Assembly (NCBI GenBank): GCA_946803715.1
Contig: CAMPET010000295.1
Coordinates: 74,189-85,944, forward strand
Reading direction: 5' to 3'
Length of the DNA: 11,756 nt
From: Beroe ovata
Taxonomy: Eukaryota; Ctenophora; Nuda; Beroida; Beroidae
Shown here: piece by piece, positions 6,080 to 11,756 of the stretch
Position numbering within the stretch: the first letter of the stretch is position 1
How the letters are laid out: each line of letters starts with the position of its first letter
Made by a program: the position numbers and the translations under genes
Notes under the pieces: model-generated
Databases searched by the model: none
Told to the model about the DNA's origin: nothing
What the model saw: the letters and a program-made list of their open reading frames with translations, nothing else

Positions 6080-9000
6080 GTAACAAGAGAGTTTCAATAT
6101 GCTCGGAGGGTGGTAGGAATAAGTGTAACAAGTCGATCAAGACTAGCAGATCCGAGCTGCTTCAAAATCCTAACAAATGCTATAGACTCTGATAAGGCTT
6201 CATTCTGTTAGTCGCTGTAGGTATCTATCATGTTGCAGTGAAAGGTGGAAGAGGTTTACGCACGCTCAGTCCAGAGTGGAGGATACAACCTCGGGAATCA
6301 TGTTGCGCAGTCTTAACTACTTCACTGCACTGGTAAGATATTTCCTTGTGTTTCAATAGATGAGAGTTAATGTGAAACCAAGATACAAGGCTCAGTGATG
6401 ACTGCTTTGTGATTCACCAATCATCGCAACAGCTATAGCTGCACACAGTGTAGACAGTGTACTACCCCCATCATGATCTTCCCCCATAGAACAATGAGGA
6501 GTGGAAGAGGGAAGCAGAACCACTCTTCACTCATGCCAATGTGAGCAGTACCGGGTTTACTGACCATGACCCACCACCACCCCCACCTGCTGATAACAAG
6601 GTGGTAAAGCGGGCAGGTGATGGGGTGTTTGACCTGTGGGAGAAGGGAGTGGGACTAACATCGGTCCAGGACCAGCTCAGTTGTGGGTCTTGTTGGAGTT
6701 TCCCAGTGGTAAGATATGCTGTGCAGTGTTGGATATGGCCCAGCTCTGATACTATAGTGGTAGTATCAGAGCTTGGGTACAAACAAAACACGTGATACAT
6801 TATGAAGAATCCTATGATGTGCCACAAAACACGTGATACATTATGAAGAATCCTATGATGTGCCTGATAAAACTCGGATATTCTTCACTGTTTAGCTACC
6901 GCTTCCTTTAGGTGGGGGCTATAGAGGCAGCGTATAAACAGAGAACTGGGGAGTTGGTCGACTTTTCCGAGCAGTTCCTCGTAGATTGCTATTCGTCAGG
7001 GTCCGGATGTGAAACAGGGAATATTGTCCAGGGATTCAAGTTTATGAAATACACTCAGTATCTTCCACTCGAATCTGATTATCCATACGTGGGAAAATGT
7101 AAGTGAATAAATGAAAACGACCGAGAGAGAGAGGTAATATTGACAATCCAAAAGGCGATAAAATGCGCAATTCTAAAATTCCCTGCATGAGATTGGCAGC
7201 TACATGGGCAACAGTAGACAGTAAGATAACACCTCCTACAGACACATCGTGCCCTCTCCGCGAAGAGATAAAGACAGGTCAGATGAACGGACTGAAGAAG
7301 GTATGGGTGGAGAACTTCTCCCCTCTCTCGCAAACAGAGGAGGGTTTCCTCGGTGGTCTGAAAACCTCCCCAGTGGCATTCTCCTGCCTCATCAGCTTCG
7401 ACTTCCAAACCTACTCGGGAGGTTTATACACGTGGTCCGCACGTGTTCCGCAGATTATATCCAGGATTATCCATACTTCTTGTTTTGGTGGATAGTCACT
7501 CTGACAGCTCCATATATACCACTTAACCTTGTTCATAGCGATCAGCTTAATATGACTGACACTATCTCATATGACTTACACTGGTGACATGGGCTGTCCT
7601 GTGTATTGTGTGCCGATCACTGTACAGCTCATCCCATGACCCATACACCCCTTACACAGGAGATTACGAGGACAAGAACTGTGGCAGGGACTTCTTACCA
7701 CACGCAATGCTCCTGGTGGGCTACACACCAACTACCCTACGGGTCAAAGCGAGGTTTCTATCTTCATACCTCTGCCAGATCATACATCGCTAGAGTATAT
7801 TAATATTTGGATATTTCAAATCGTGCCTGAGTGCAGCTATAGCTGCTTCACATCCAAACTGTAAGTGTAGCGAGCTCTGCTTGGCTCACATAATGTTCAC
7901 TCGTAGTTACGGTACAAAGTGGGGTGATAACGGGTACGCTAACTTTGTGAGGGGGTCACCCTACCTCTCACTATGCGAGTTCTACAAGGGGGCCATGGCC
8001 GTCAATGTAGCCNGCAAACAGAGGAGGGTTTCCTCGGTGGTCTGAACACCTCCCCAGTGGCATTCTCCTGCCTCATCAGCTTCGACTTCCAGACATACTC
8101 GGGAGGTTTATACACGTGGTCCGCAGATTATATCCAGGATTACTCATACTTCTTATTTTGGTGGATAGTCACTCTGACAGCTCCATATATATGCCACTTT
8201 ACCTTGTTCATAGCGATCAGCTTAATATGACTGACACTATATACATTATACATCATATACATCATATGACTTACATGGGCTGTCCTGTGTATTGTGTGAC
8301 GATCACTGTACAGCTCATCCCATATACCCACTACACAGGAGATTACGAGGACAAGAACTGTGGTAAGGACTTCTTACCACACGCAATGCTCCTGGTGGGC
8401 TACACACCCACTACCCTACGGGTCAAAGCGAGGTTTCTATCTTCATACCTCAGCCAGATCATACATCGCTTAAGTTTAAATCTAAGTTCTTGCTTATGGT
8501 TATTTGAAGATATGTGTTTATTGATATTTGGATATTTCAAATCGTGGCTGAGTGCCGCTATAGCTGACTCACATCCCAACTGGGAGTGTAACGAGCTCTG
8601 CTTGGCTCACATCATGTTCACTCGTAGTTACAGTACGAAGTGGGGTGATAACGGGTACGCTAACTTTGTGAGGGGGTCACCCTACCTCTCACTTTGCGAG
8701 TTCTACAAGGGGGCCATGGCCGTCAATGTAGCCGTGAGACGAGGTACACAGTTTGATGACCAGTTTGTAAAAACTTTGTTCAAATTTATTATGATTATTG
8801 CGATATGAGATTAAGTATCAACATTCAACAACCGCTCCACACAAAAGATCTAAAATCCACCTTATTCATATATTACAGATCTGCAGTACGCATTCTGCAA
8901 TTCAAAGAAAATGTCCACGTACGAAAGGTGCAAGAAGTCGTGTGAGAATAGGAACAAGCAGGGAAAGTCAGGGTGGTCACTAGCCACAGTCCCCACAATC

Positions 9001-9797
9001 AAGCATGGCGAAGAGGTTAATATGTCTCACAAGCTTGAAGCTCTATAGTAAATACTCAGTTTTAGTGGCATGCTAATACAATGTTGAATAGGTGATGGCG
9101 ATGAGTAATGCTCTGTGGCCAGGAGTCAAATCTGACGACGGATTCAACTGGTTGTGGTTTGGTTTCCAGTGAGTATACTAGTGTGTATGCAGGGTCCATA
9201 GTTGAGCACTATCATGATGCAGTGCTTGGAGAAGCGCAGTTCCTGCAGTTGGATTGTACTGAGTATATCCACTCTCTCTGACAGGGACAAGTACAGACTG
9301 ATGAGGATGAGTTGGGAGGACGGATACTCGGAGTTGCTGTACGTCAATCACACGGAGGGAGCGGGGAAAGGGGATATCGGGACATTCAACAAAAACTCGG
9401 GCGAGTTCCGGCTAGTTCGGAGTAACTTGGATACGGTCAAACATCGCGGAGTTTGCAGCAGAGCAGGTACAGAGGTACAGCAACAGCAACTGATATACCA
9501 TCTACTTCAACCGTGCTATGATCTTGTTTCTTACCGTTACTTATAATTTTCTTCTCATTCGAATTTCTCTCCTCAGTAACCTGCTGGAACTTCGAGAATC
9601 TGATCCTGAACTCGAGGGTGGAGTACAGTGATGAGACTCGCGCTGAGGGAACAGTGGCCACAATCAGATGTGATGACGGATATCAGATAGAGAATGGTCC
9701 CGCTCAGTATATATGTGTTGGGGGCCAGTGGCTGGATGATGTAGCTAATCCCACACCTCAGAGTGATGTGATTTTCACTTATTGCAATAAATCGTAG
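5934..9797 (+). CDS. Secreted papain-like (C1) cysteine protease homologue with C-terminal sushi domain; 11 exons
   Basis: Joining 5934-6079, 6239-6332, 6490-6708, 6912-7098, 7200-7421, 8339-8432, 8628-8743, 8879-9015, 9092-9168, 9285-9466 and 9577-9797 gives an open frame of about 564 residues with GT-AG at every intron and matching phases. Order: signal peptide (1-22), I29-like pro-region (to about 100), a six-proline run (108-113), C1 domain (about 125-359), unrecognised region (360-491), sushi module (494-561). In the C1 domain Gln142, Cys148 (VQDQLSCGSCWSF) and His304 (HAMLLVGY) are present. The triad Asn is replaced: VKASYGTKWG or VKASYSTKWG aligns without gaps to the family's VKNSWGTKWG, giving Asn to Ala at 320. 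The His-to-Ala spacing is 16, equal to papain His159-Asn175. Exons 5-7 also occur in a second version before the N at 8013. The C1 and sushi assignments are strong, activity is uncertain, and the species-level name is unknown. Confidence 0.85.
6239..6332 (+). CDS. Exon 2: I29-like propeptide (ERFNIN-type helix)
   Basis: The acceptor is TGTTGCAG|T; an alternative AG six bases later keeps the frame. The exon encodes SERWKRFTHAQSRV, comparable to the ERFNIN helix of cathepsin-L-like propeptides (E-R-W/F..F), then LRSLNYFTAL, comparable to the family's LNxFADLT segment. The donor is CTG|GTAAGA, phase 0. The other two frames contain a stop or break the junction. Confidence 0.7.
6490..6708 (+). CDS. 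Exon 3: end of pro-region, proline linker, active-site cysteine
   Basis: The acceptor is CCCCCATAG|AAC, phase 0, with 73 codons. NNEEWKREAE continues the propeptide. DHDPPPPPPADNK is an unusual Pro-rich linker before a possible dibasic site (KR at 120-121). The family N-terminal strand follows as GVFDLWEKGVGLTSVQDQ, then LSCGSCWSFPV. Gln142 is the oxyanion-hole residue and Cys148 the nucleophile. The canonical DWR is replaced by DLW. The donor is GTG|GTAAGA. Confidence 0.9.
6709..6911 (+). other. Intron 3 with hairpin and perfect 41-bp tandem duplication
   Basis: It contains a 13-bp-arm inverted repeat (AGCTCTGATACTA at 6742-6754 against 6761-6773). Two identical adjacent 41-nt units (6783-6823 and 6824-6864) include CACGTG. 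There are no differences between the units, so the duplication is recent or an assembly effect. Confidence 0.85.
6912..7098 (+). CDS. Exon 4: C1 domain core (SEQ-LVDC region)
   Basis: The acceptor is TCCTTTAG|GTG. It encodes VGAIEAAYKQRTGELVDFSE, then QFLVDCYSSGSGCETGN and DYPYVGK. This matches the C1 pattern GALEAA...LSEQ-LVDC...GCxGG...YPY. The usual Gly-Gly after the second cysteine is Thr-Gly-Asn here. Cysteines for conserved disulfides are present. The donor is AAAT|GTAAGT, phase 1. Confidence 0.9.
7200..7421 (+). CDS. Exon 5: C1 domain, segment before the catalytic histidine
   Basis: The acceptor is ATTGGCAG|CT, phase 1; a second AG ending at 7211 would also keep frame and remove four residues. 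It encodes STWATVDSKITPP, then EEIKTGQMNGLKKVW and TSPVAFSCLISFDFQTYSG. This fits the family's GPVSVAI-D-SFQFYSGG strand. The donor is GGGAG|GTTTAT, phase 1. Splicing to exon 6 creates YSGGDYEDKNC, which aligns with the family's YSGG-Y---C. Confidence 0.8.
7660..7753 (+). CDS. Exon 6, version 1: catalytic histidine
   Basis: The acceptor is TTACACAG|GA. It encodes GDYEDKNCGRDFLPHAMLLV, then GYTPTTLRVKA. HAMLLVGY carries the catalytic His. The donor is GCGAG|GTTTCT, phase 2. Relative to version 2 (8339-8432) it has three base changes, one of which alters an amino acid (Arg for Lys). Confidence 0.8.
7907..8012 (+). CDS. Exon 7, version 1 (cut off by the N): altered Asn region
   Basis: The acceptor is CACTCGTAG|T, phase 2. 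It encodes SYGTKWGDNGYANFVRGSPY and on to CEFYKGAMAVNVA, then stops at the ambiguous base. With exon 6 it reads VKASYGTKWG. It keeps Gly where version 2 has Ser. Truncation is by the join, not by a stop codon. Confidence 0.75.
8013..8013. other. Single N: probable contig join inside the gene
   Basis: The left flank ends in exon 7 (AATGTAGCC) and the right flank restarts in mid exon 5 (GCAAACAGAGG). A true exon junction or gene end would not break in both exons, so a join between overlapping but diverged contigs is the simplest reading. Confidence 0.8.
8014..8105 (+). CDS. Exon 5, version 2 (partial, 3' part only)
   Basis: It encodes TEEGFLGGLNTSPVAFSCLI and on to FDFQTYSG, with donor GGGAG|GTTTAT at 8106. 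The 5' part of the exon is missing because the contig starts here. It is equivalent to 7330-7421. Confidence 0.75.
8339..8432 (+). CDS. Exon 6, version 2: catalytic histidine
   Basis: The acceptor is CTACACAG|GA and the donor GCGAG|GTTTCT, phase 1 to phase 2. It encodes GDYEDKNCGKDFLPHAMLLV and then GYTPTTLRVKA. It carries His304 of the assembled protein. I used this version in the joined model because it is continuous with the downstream exons. Confidence 0.85.
8628..8743 (+). CDS. Exon 7, version 2: altered Asn region and end of C1 domain
   Basis: The acceptor is CACTCGTAG|T and the donor ACGAG|GTACAC, phase 2 to phase 1. It encodes SYSTKWGDNGYANFVRGSPY, then LSLCEFYKGAMAVNVAVRR. WGDNGY is the family's WG-(E/D)-(N/D)-GY motif, and the LC...A segment matches the closing strand. 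A longer exon from 8553 is also in frame, but it would spoil the 16-residue spacing and the gapless VKxSxG alignment. Confidence 0.8.
8879..9015 (+). CDS. Exon 8: cysteine-rich basic segment
   Basis: The acceptor is ATATTACAG|AT, phase 1, and the donor GAAGAG|GTTAAT, phase 0. It encodes DLQYAFCNSKKMSTYERCKK, then SCENRNKQGKSGW. The three cysteines are spaced C-x10-C-x3-C, loosely like the C-terminal half of a ShKT module but with too few cysteines to call it. The family is not recognised. Confidence 0.8.
9092..9168 (+). CDS. Exon 9: start of unrecognised linker domain
   Basis: A branch-point-like TGCTAAT sits 21 nt before the acceptor AATAG|GTG. The donor is TTTCCA|GTGAGT, a strong site, phase 2. 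It encodes VMAMSNALWPGVKSDDGFNW, then LWFGF. It is rich in Trp and Phe, suggesting a folded beta-type domain, not a flexible linker. Confidence 0.8.
9285..9466 (+). CDS. Exon 10: unrecognised domain, second part
   Basis: The acceptor is CTCTCTGACAG|G, with a pyrimidine tract. It encodes DKYRLMRMSWEDGYSELLYV, then NHTEGAGKGDIGTFNKNSGE and FRLVRSNLDT...GVC. NHT (about residue 452) is a potential N-glycosylation site, in keeping with secretion. The donor is GAGCAG|GTACAG, phase 1. No family is recognised. Confidence 0.85.
9577..9797 (+). CDS. Exon 11: sushi (CCP) domain and stop
   Basis: The acceptor is TCTCTCCTCAG|TA. The exon encodes one sushi module. Cys1 is in TCWNF, followed by NSRVEYSDE and GTVATIRCDDGYQIENG (Cys2, with the G-Y motif), then YICVGGQW (Cys3 and the conserved Trp) and TYC (Cys4). 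The order C...C-x-x-GY...C...G-x-W...C is the family signature. Sushi modules bind proteins or glycans in secreted and cell-surface proteins. The stop TAG at 9795-9797 follows CNKS. Confidence 0.85.
9786..9791 (+). terminator. AATAAA polyadenylation hexamer overlapping the last codons
   Basis: AATAAA lies in the codons for Asn-Lys just before the stop. I saw no second canonical hexamer in the next 100 nt or so. If used, cleavage would fall about 10-30 nt later, leaving a very short 3' UTR. Confidence 0.4.
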
Positions 9798-10464
9798 ACA
9801 GAACAAGAAAACAATTACCTACTTTGAGTACATTTTAGTTTTAGATAAGTTTCACTCTATTATTCGATGGGTAGTTAATCACTACGCTAGTCAATATGTG
9901 ATGTTTGTTCATTGTGCTTATTGTCATCTTATCAACTGTATAATATACCCTGCATTGAAAACGAAAGTTTGACTGACGTCAAGAGAGAGGAGTGTCAAGG
10001 AAGAGCTGAGAAATGAGAAAGAATTCCCCAGAAATTATTGTTAAGCTGCTATCGGGAAACACGAGAAATTGACTTCTCACTGTGGTGTGTGGTGTATCCA
10101 AGACTGAAGTGATTTTTACTCATCAGTCATCAGTATATTTATATGTGCAGTATGTGTGTTTTAGATTTTTACTAGGTGCAGGGGCTCTCGGCTGCGCCCT
10201 TAGAATTCTTCGAAATGGACTGCTGGGCGCAGTCTCAAGAACTGGGGAGCGTAGTTTATCATTATTTGAATCACGCGACCGACCGATTACCACGTGACCG
10301 ACCGACTACGCTTGACTTTGATGCTTGTTTTACTTTGATAAAGTAAAAGAGTAAAGAGAAATTATGAATTTAGATTCTGCCAGTGAGATTTCCTGATATC
10401 GGTTTTACTCAATATTCTCGTTTCTCTTAGTTCAAAATCCATTCCAAAACAAGGAAAATGGGTA
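9798..10464. other. Intergenic, no gene seen; short tandem CGACCGACCG motif
   Basis: There is no ORF with protein-like features. A duplicated motif GACCGACCGA(T/C)TAC occurs at 10276-10309, and an 8-bp inverted repeat (CTGCGCCC near 10192 against GGGCGCAG near 10225) lies just upstream. Otherwise it is plain AT-rich sequence. Confidence 0.5.
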
Positions 10465-11512
10465 ATGGGTATCAAGTAATGTCAAGTGAATGCGATTTCA
10501 GAAAAAATAGTGTCAAAAGGAAGTGGTGCTAAGAGAAAGTGGTGTCAAGCCTAAGTGCCGTCAACGGAAGTGGTGTCAAGGGAAGTGGTGTCAAGGGAAG
10601 TGGTGTCAAGGGAAATGTTGTCAAGAGAAAGTTTGCCGGATGTTATCTGGCCTCTGTCTCTCGTGCACACGAGATCGAGAAACATGGGCCAGATAACATC
10701 CGGTAAGAGAAAGTGCAACCAAGAAAAGTGGTGTCAGGAGAAAGTGATGTCGAGTGAATGTTATGTCAGGAATATCGGTGTCAAGAAAAGCAGTACCAAG
10801 GAAGTGGGGTCAAGGGAAAGCAATGCCAAGAGAATGCGATTTCAGGGAAATTGGTGTCAAAAGGAAGTGGTGTCAAGATAGAGTGCTGTCGAGTGGTATG
10901 AAGGAGAACCGATGTCAAGCCAAAGTATGTCACTATGTCAATAGAAAGTGATGTCAAGATAATGCGATGTCAGGAAAATTGGTGTCAAGAATAAGTGGTA
11001 TCAAGAGAAAGTGATCCAAACAATGGATGTCGAAAGAAAGTGCTTTCAAGCCAAAGTGCTGTCAAGGGAAGTGATGTCAATGTAAAATGCTGTCAAGGAG
11101 AAGTGATGTCAAGAAAAAGTGTAGTCAAAAAAAGGGTGGTGTCAAAAGAAAGTGGCGCCAAGAGGAAGTGATGCCAAGAGATTGTGATGTCAAGCCAAAG
11201 TGCTGTCAAGGGACGTGGTGTCAAGATAAAGAGAGAGTGGTGTCAAGAATGCGATCTCAGGAAAATTGGTGTCAAGAGAATGTGATGTCTTATGAAGTGG
11301 TGTCAAGAAAAAGAGCTGTCTAGAGCAAGTGATGTCAAGCGAACGTGCCATCATTGGAATGTGATGTCAGTAAAAACTGCTGTCACGGTGAGTGTTGCGA
11401 AGAGAATGTGATGTGAAGAAAAACTGGTATCAAGAGGAAATGGTGCCAAAAGAAATTAAAGTGGTGTCAAGAAAGAGTGATGTCGAGATTAAGCGCTGTC
11501 AAGTGGAAGTGC
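10465..11512. repeat. Degenerate minisatellite, unit of about 15 nt
   Basis: The consensus is close to AAGTGGTGTCAAGRG, with three near-perfect 15-nt units at about 10565-10610 and many diverged or 16-nt units elsewhere, perhaps 65-70 in all. A longer marker, AATGCGAT-x-TCAGG, recurs at about 10490, 10834, 10962 and 11249, hinting at higher-order duplication. Because 15 is a multiple of 3, open frames reading VVSRE or KWCQE pentapeptides arise automatically; I do not regard them as genes. Confidence 0.9.
10636..10703. repeat. Hairpin element with perfect 17-bp arms inside the minisatellite
   Basis: CCGGATGTTATCTGGCC (10636-10652) is the exact reverse complement of 10687-10703. The 34-nt loop holds a smaller stem, CTCGTG/CACGAG. 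AAGAGAAAGT lies just outside on both sides, which would suit a 10-bp target duplication, though the surrounding minisatellite offers similar sequence anyway. ATAACATCCGG also occurs alone at 301-311. Confidence 0.85.
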
Positions 11513-11756
11513 CATGACGGTTGTGAATGGGATGCAGAGCTATTCCTTCAACAATTTCTACCGATTATTCTGATATATTTTGAACTTTCACCAGCTAAAA
11601 TATCCATCTATCAGGTAGTTGAATCTGATACTGGTCCCGCCTCCATTCGATCACGATAGAATCCATCATTCCCTCGTTAATGTCAACAAATTGAGATAGC
11701 CCGGGGGCTGCATACGCTAGAATTGGGCACACGTTTCCATGTGTTTGAGGGTACAA
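11513..11756. other. No recognisable feature
   Basis: This is sequence beyond the minisatellite. A plus-strand open frame running to 11659 starts inside the minisatellite and has no protein-like motif, so it is not called. Confidence 0.5.

Larger units (their letters stand above)
7330..8012 (+). repeat. Exons 5-7 duplicated segment, version 1
   Basis: This 683-nt segment starts GCAAACAGAGGAGGG inside exon 5 and ends ...GTCAATGTAGCC at the N. It is collinear with 8014-8733. Introns differ by several indels, whereas the coding parts have none. Confidence 0.9.
8014..8733 (+). repeat. Exons 5-7 duplicated segment, version 2
   Basis: This 720-nt segment is collinear with 7330-8012. Over the 292 shared coding bases I count nine substitutions (three in each exon): six silent, and three changing an amino acid (Lys/Asn, Arg/Lys, Gly/Ser). 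The extra length lies in introns, mainly intron 6. Confidence 0.9.

Noticed and set aside
7163-7587. Overlapping ORFs running past 7421
   Set aside because: The part at 7200-7421 is exon 5. The extensions are intron 5 and end at chance stops, and the 7249-7587 frame is a shadow.
8553-8743. Longer version of exon 7 starting at 8553
   Set aside because: It is in frame, but it would insert 25 residues between VKA and SYSTKWG, breaking the gapless family alignment and the His spacing. Its acceptor also lacks a good pyrimidine tract. Kept only as a possible isoform.
8116-8808. A single 230-codon ORF covering the histidine and WGDNGY regions
   Set aside because: It begins in intron 5 and reads through intron 6 and past the exon 7 donor. 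Phase-matched splice sites explain its conserved parts better.
8879-9015. ShKT toxin-like domain in exon 8
   Set aside because: Only three cysteines with partial spacing. A ShKT module needs six, so the resemblance is not enough to name it.
10555-11323. Several ORFs of 65-108 codons with VVSRE or KWCQE repeats
   Set aside because: They are translations of the 15-nt minisatellite, whose length is a multiple of three. There is no start context, non-repeat domain or conservation.
10465-11512. CRISPR-like array
   Set aside because: Units are short, degenerate and directly adjacent with no unique spacers, and the context is a eukaryotic genome.

Overview
The window looks like invertebrate animal nuclear DNA. 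It has one clearly spliced gene with short GT-AG introns (about 75-240 nt), abundant non-coding repeats, foldback elements and degenerate TTAGGG-like motifs, and no bacterial operon structure. A marine or early-branching metazoan such as a sponge would fit, but the sequence does not fix the species. Two single-base N characters (3503 and 8013) each sit where a segment seen earlier starts again with roughly 3-5 % divergence by eye. That suggests two haplotypes of a very heterozygous individual were chained end to end.

Layout. 1-600 is a large foldback (MITE-like) element with diverged inverted arms and a nested GC-rich hairpin in its centre. 600-4740 is repeat territory: a sub-repeat occurs at 881-1125 and 1321-1500. 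A repeat of about 1.2 kb occurs at 1433-2686 (copy A) and 3504-4722 (copy B). Between them lies an A-only stretch of GC hairpins and AT-rich direct repeats. 4740-5930 is mostly featureless apart from one uncertain 190-codon minus-strand ORF.

The one convincing gene runs from 5934 to 9797 on the plus strand. I assembled 11 coding exons by hand; every junction is GT-AG and every phase agrees, giving a secreted protein of about 564 residues. In order it has a signal peptide, an I29-like pro-region, a proline-run linker, a papain-like (peptidase C1) domain, an unrecognised region of about 130 residues with a cysteine-rich start, and a C-terminal sushi/CCP module. Active-site Cys, His and oxyanion Gln are present, but the Asn of the catalytic triad aligns with Ala and the next Trp with Tyr, so catalysis may be weakened or lost. 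Exons 5-7 are present twice, on either side of the N at 8013. The two versions differ at 9 of 292 coding bases (6 silent, no indels), so both look like functional sequence under purifying selection. A short upstream ORF ends in a TGA that overlaps the gene's ATG.

9800-10460 holds no gene I can support. 10465-11512 is a degenerate minisatellite of about 15 bp, interrupted by a perfect 17-bp-arm hairpin, and the last 240 bases show nothing recognisable. No tRNA, rRNA, CRISPR array or transposase gene was seen.
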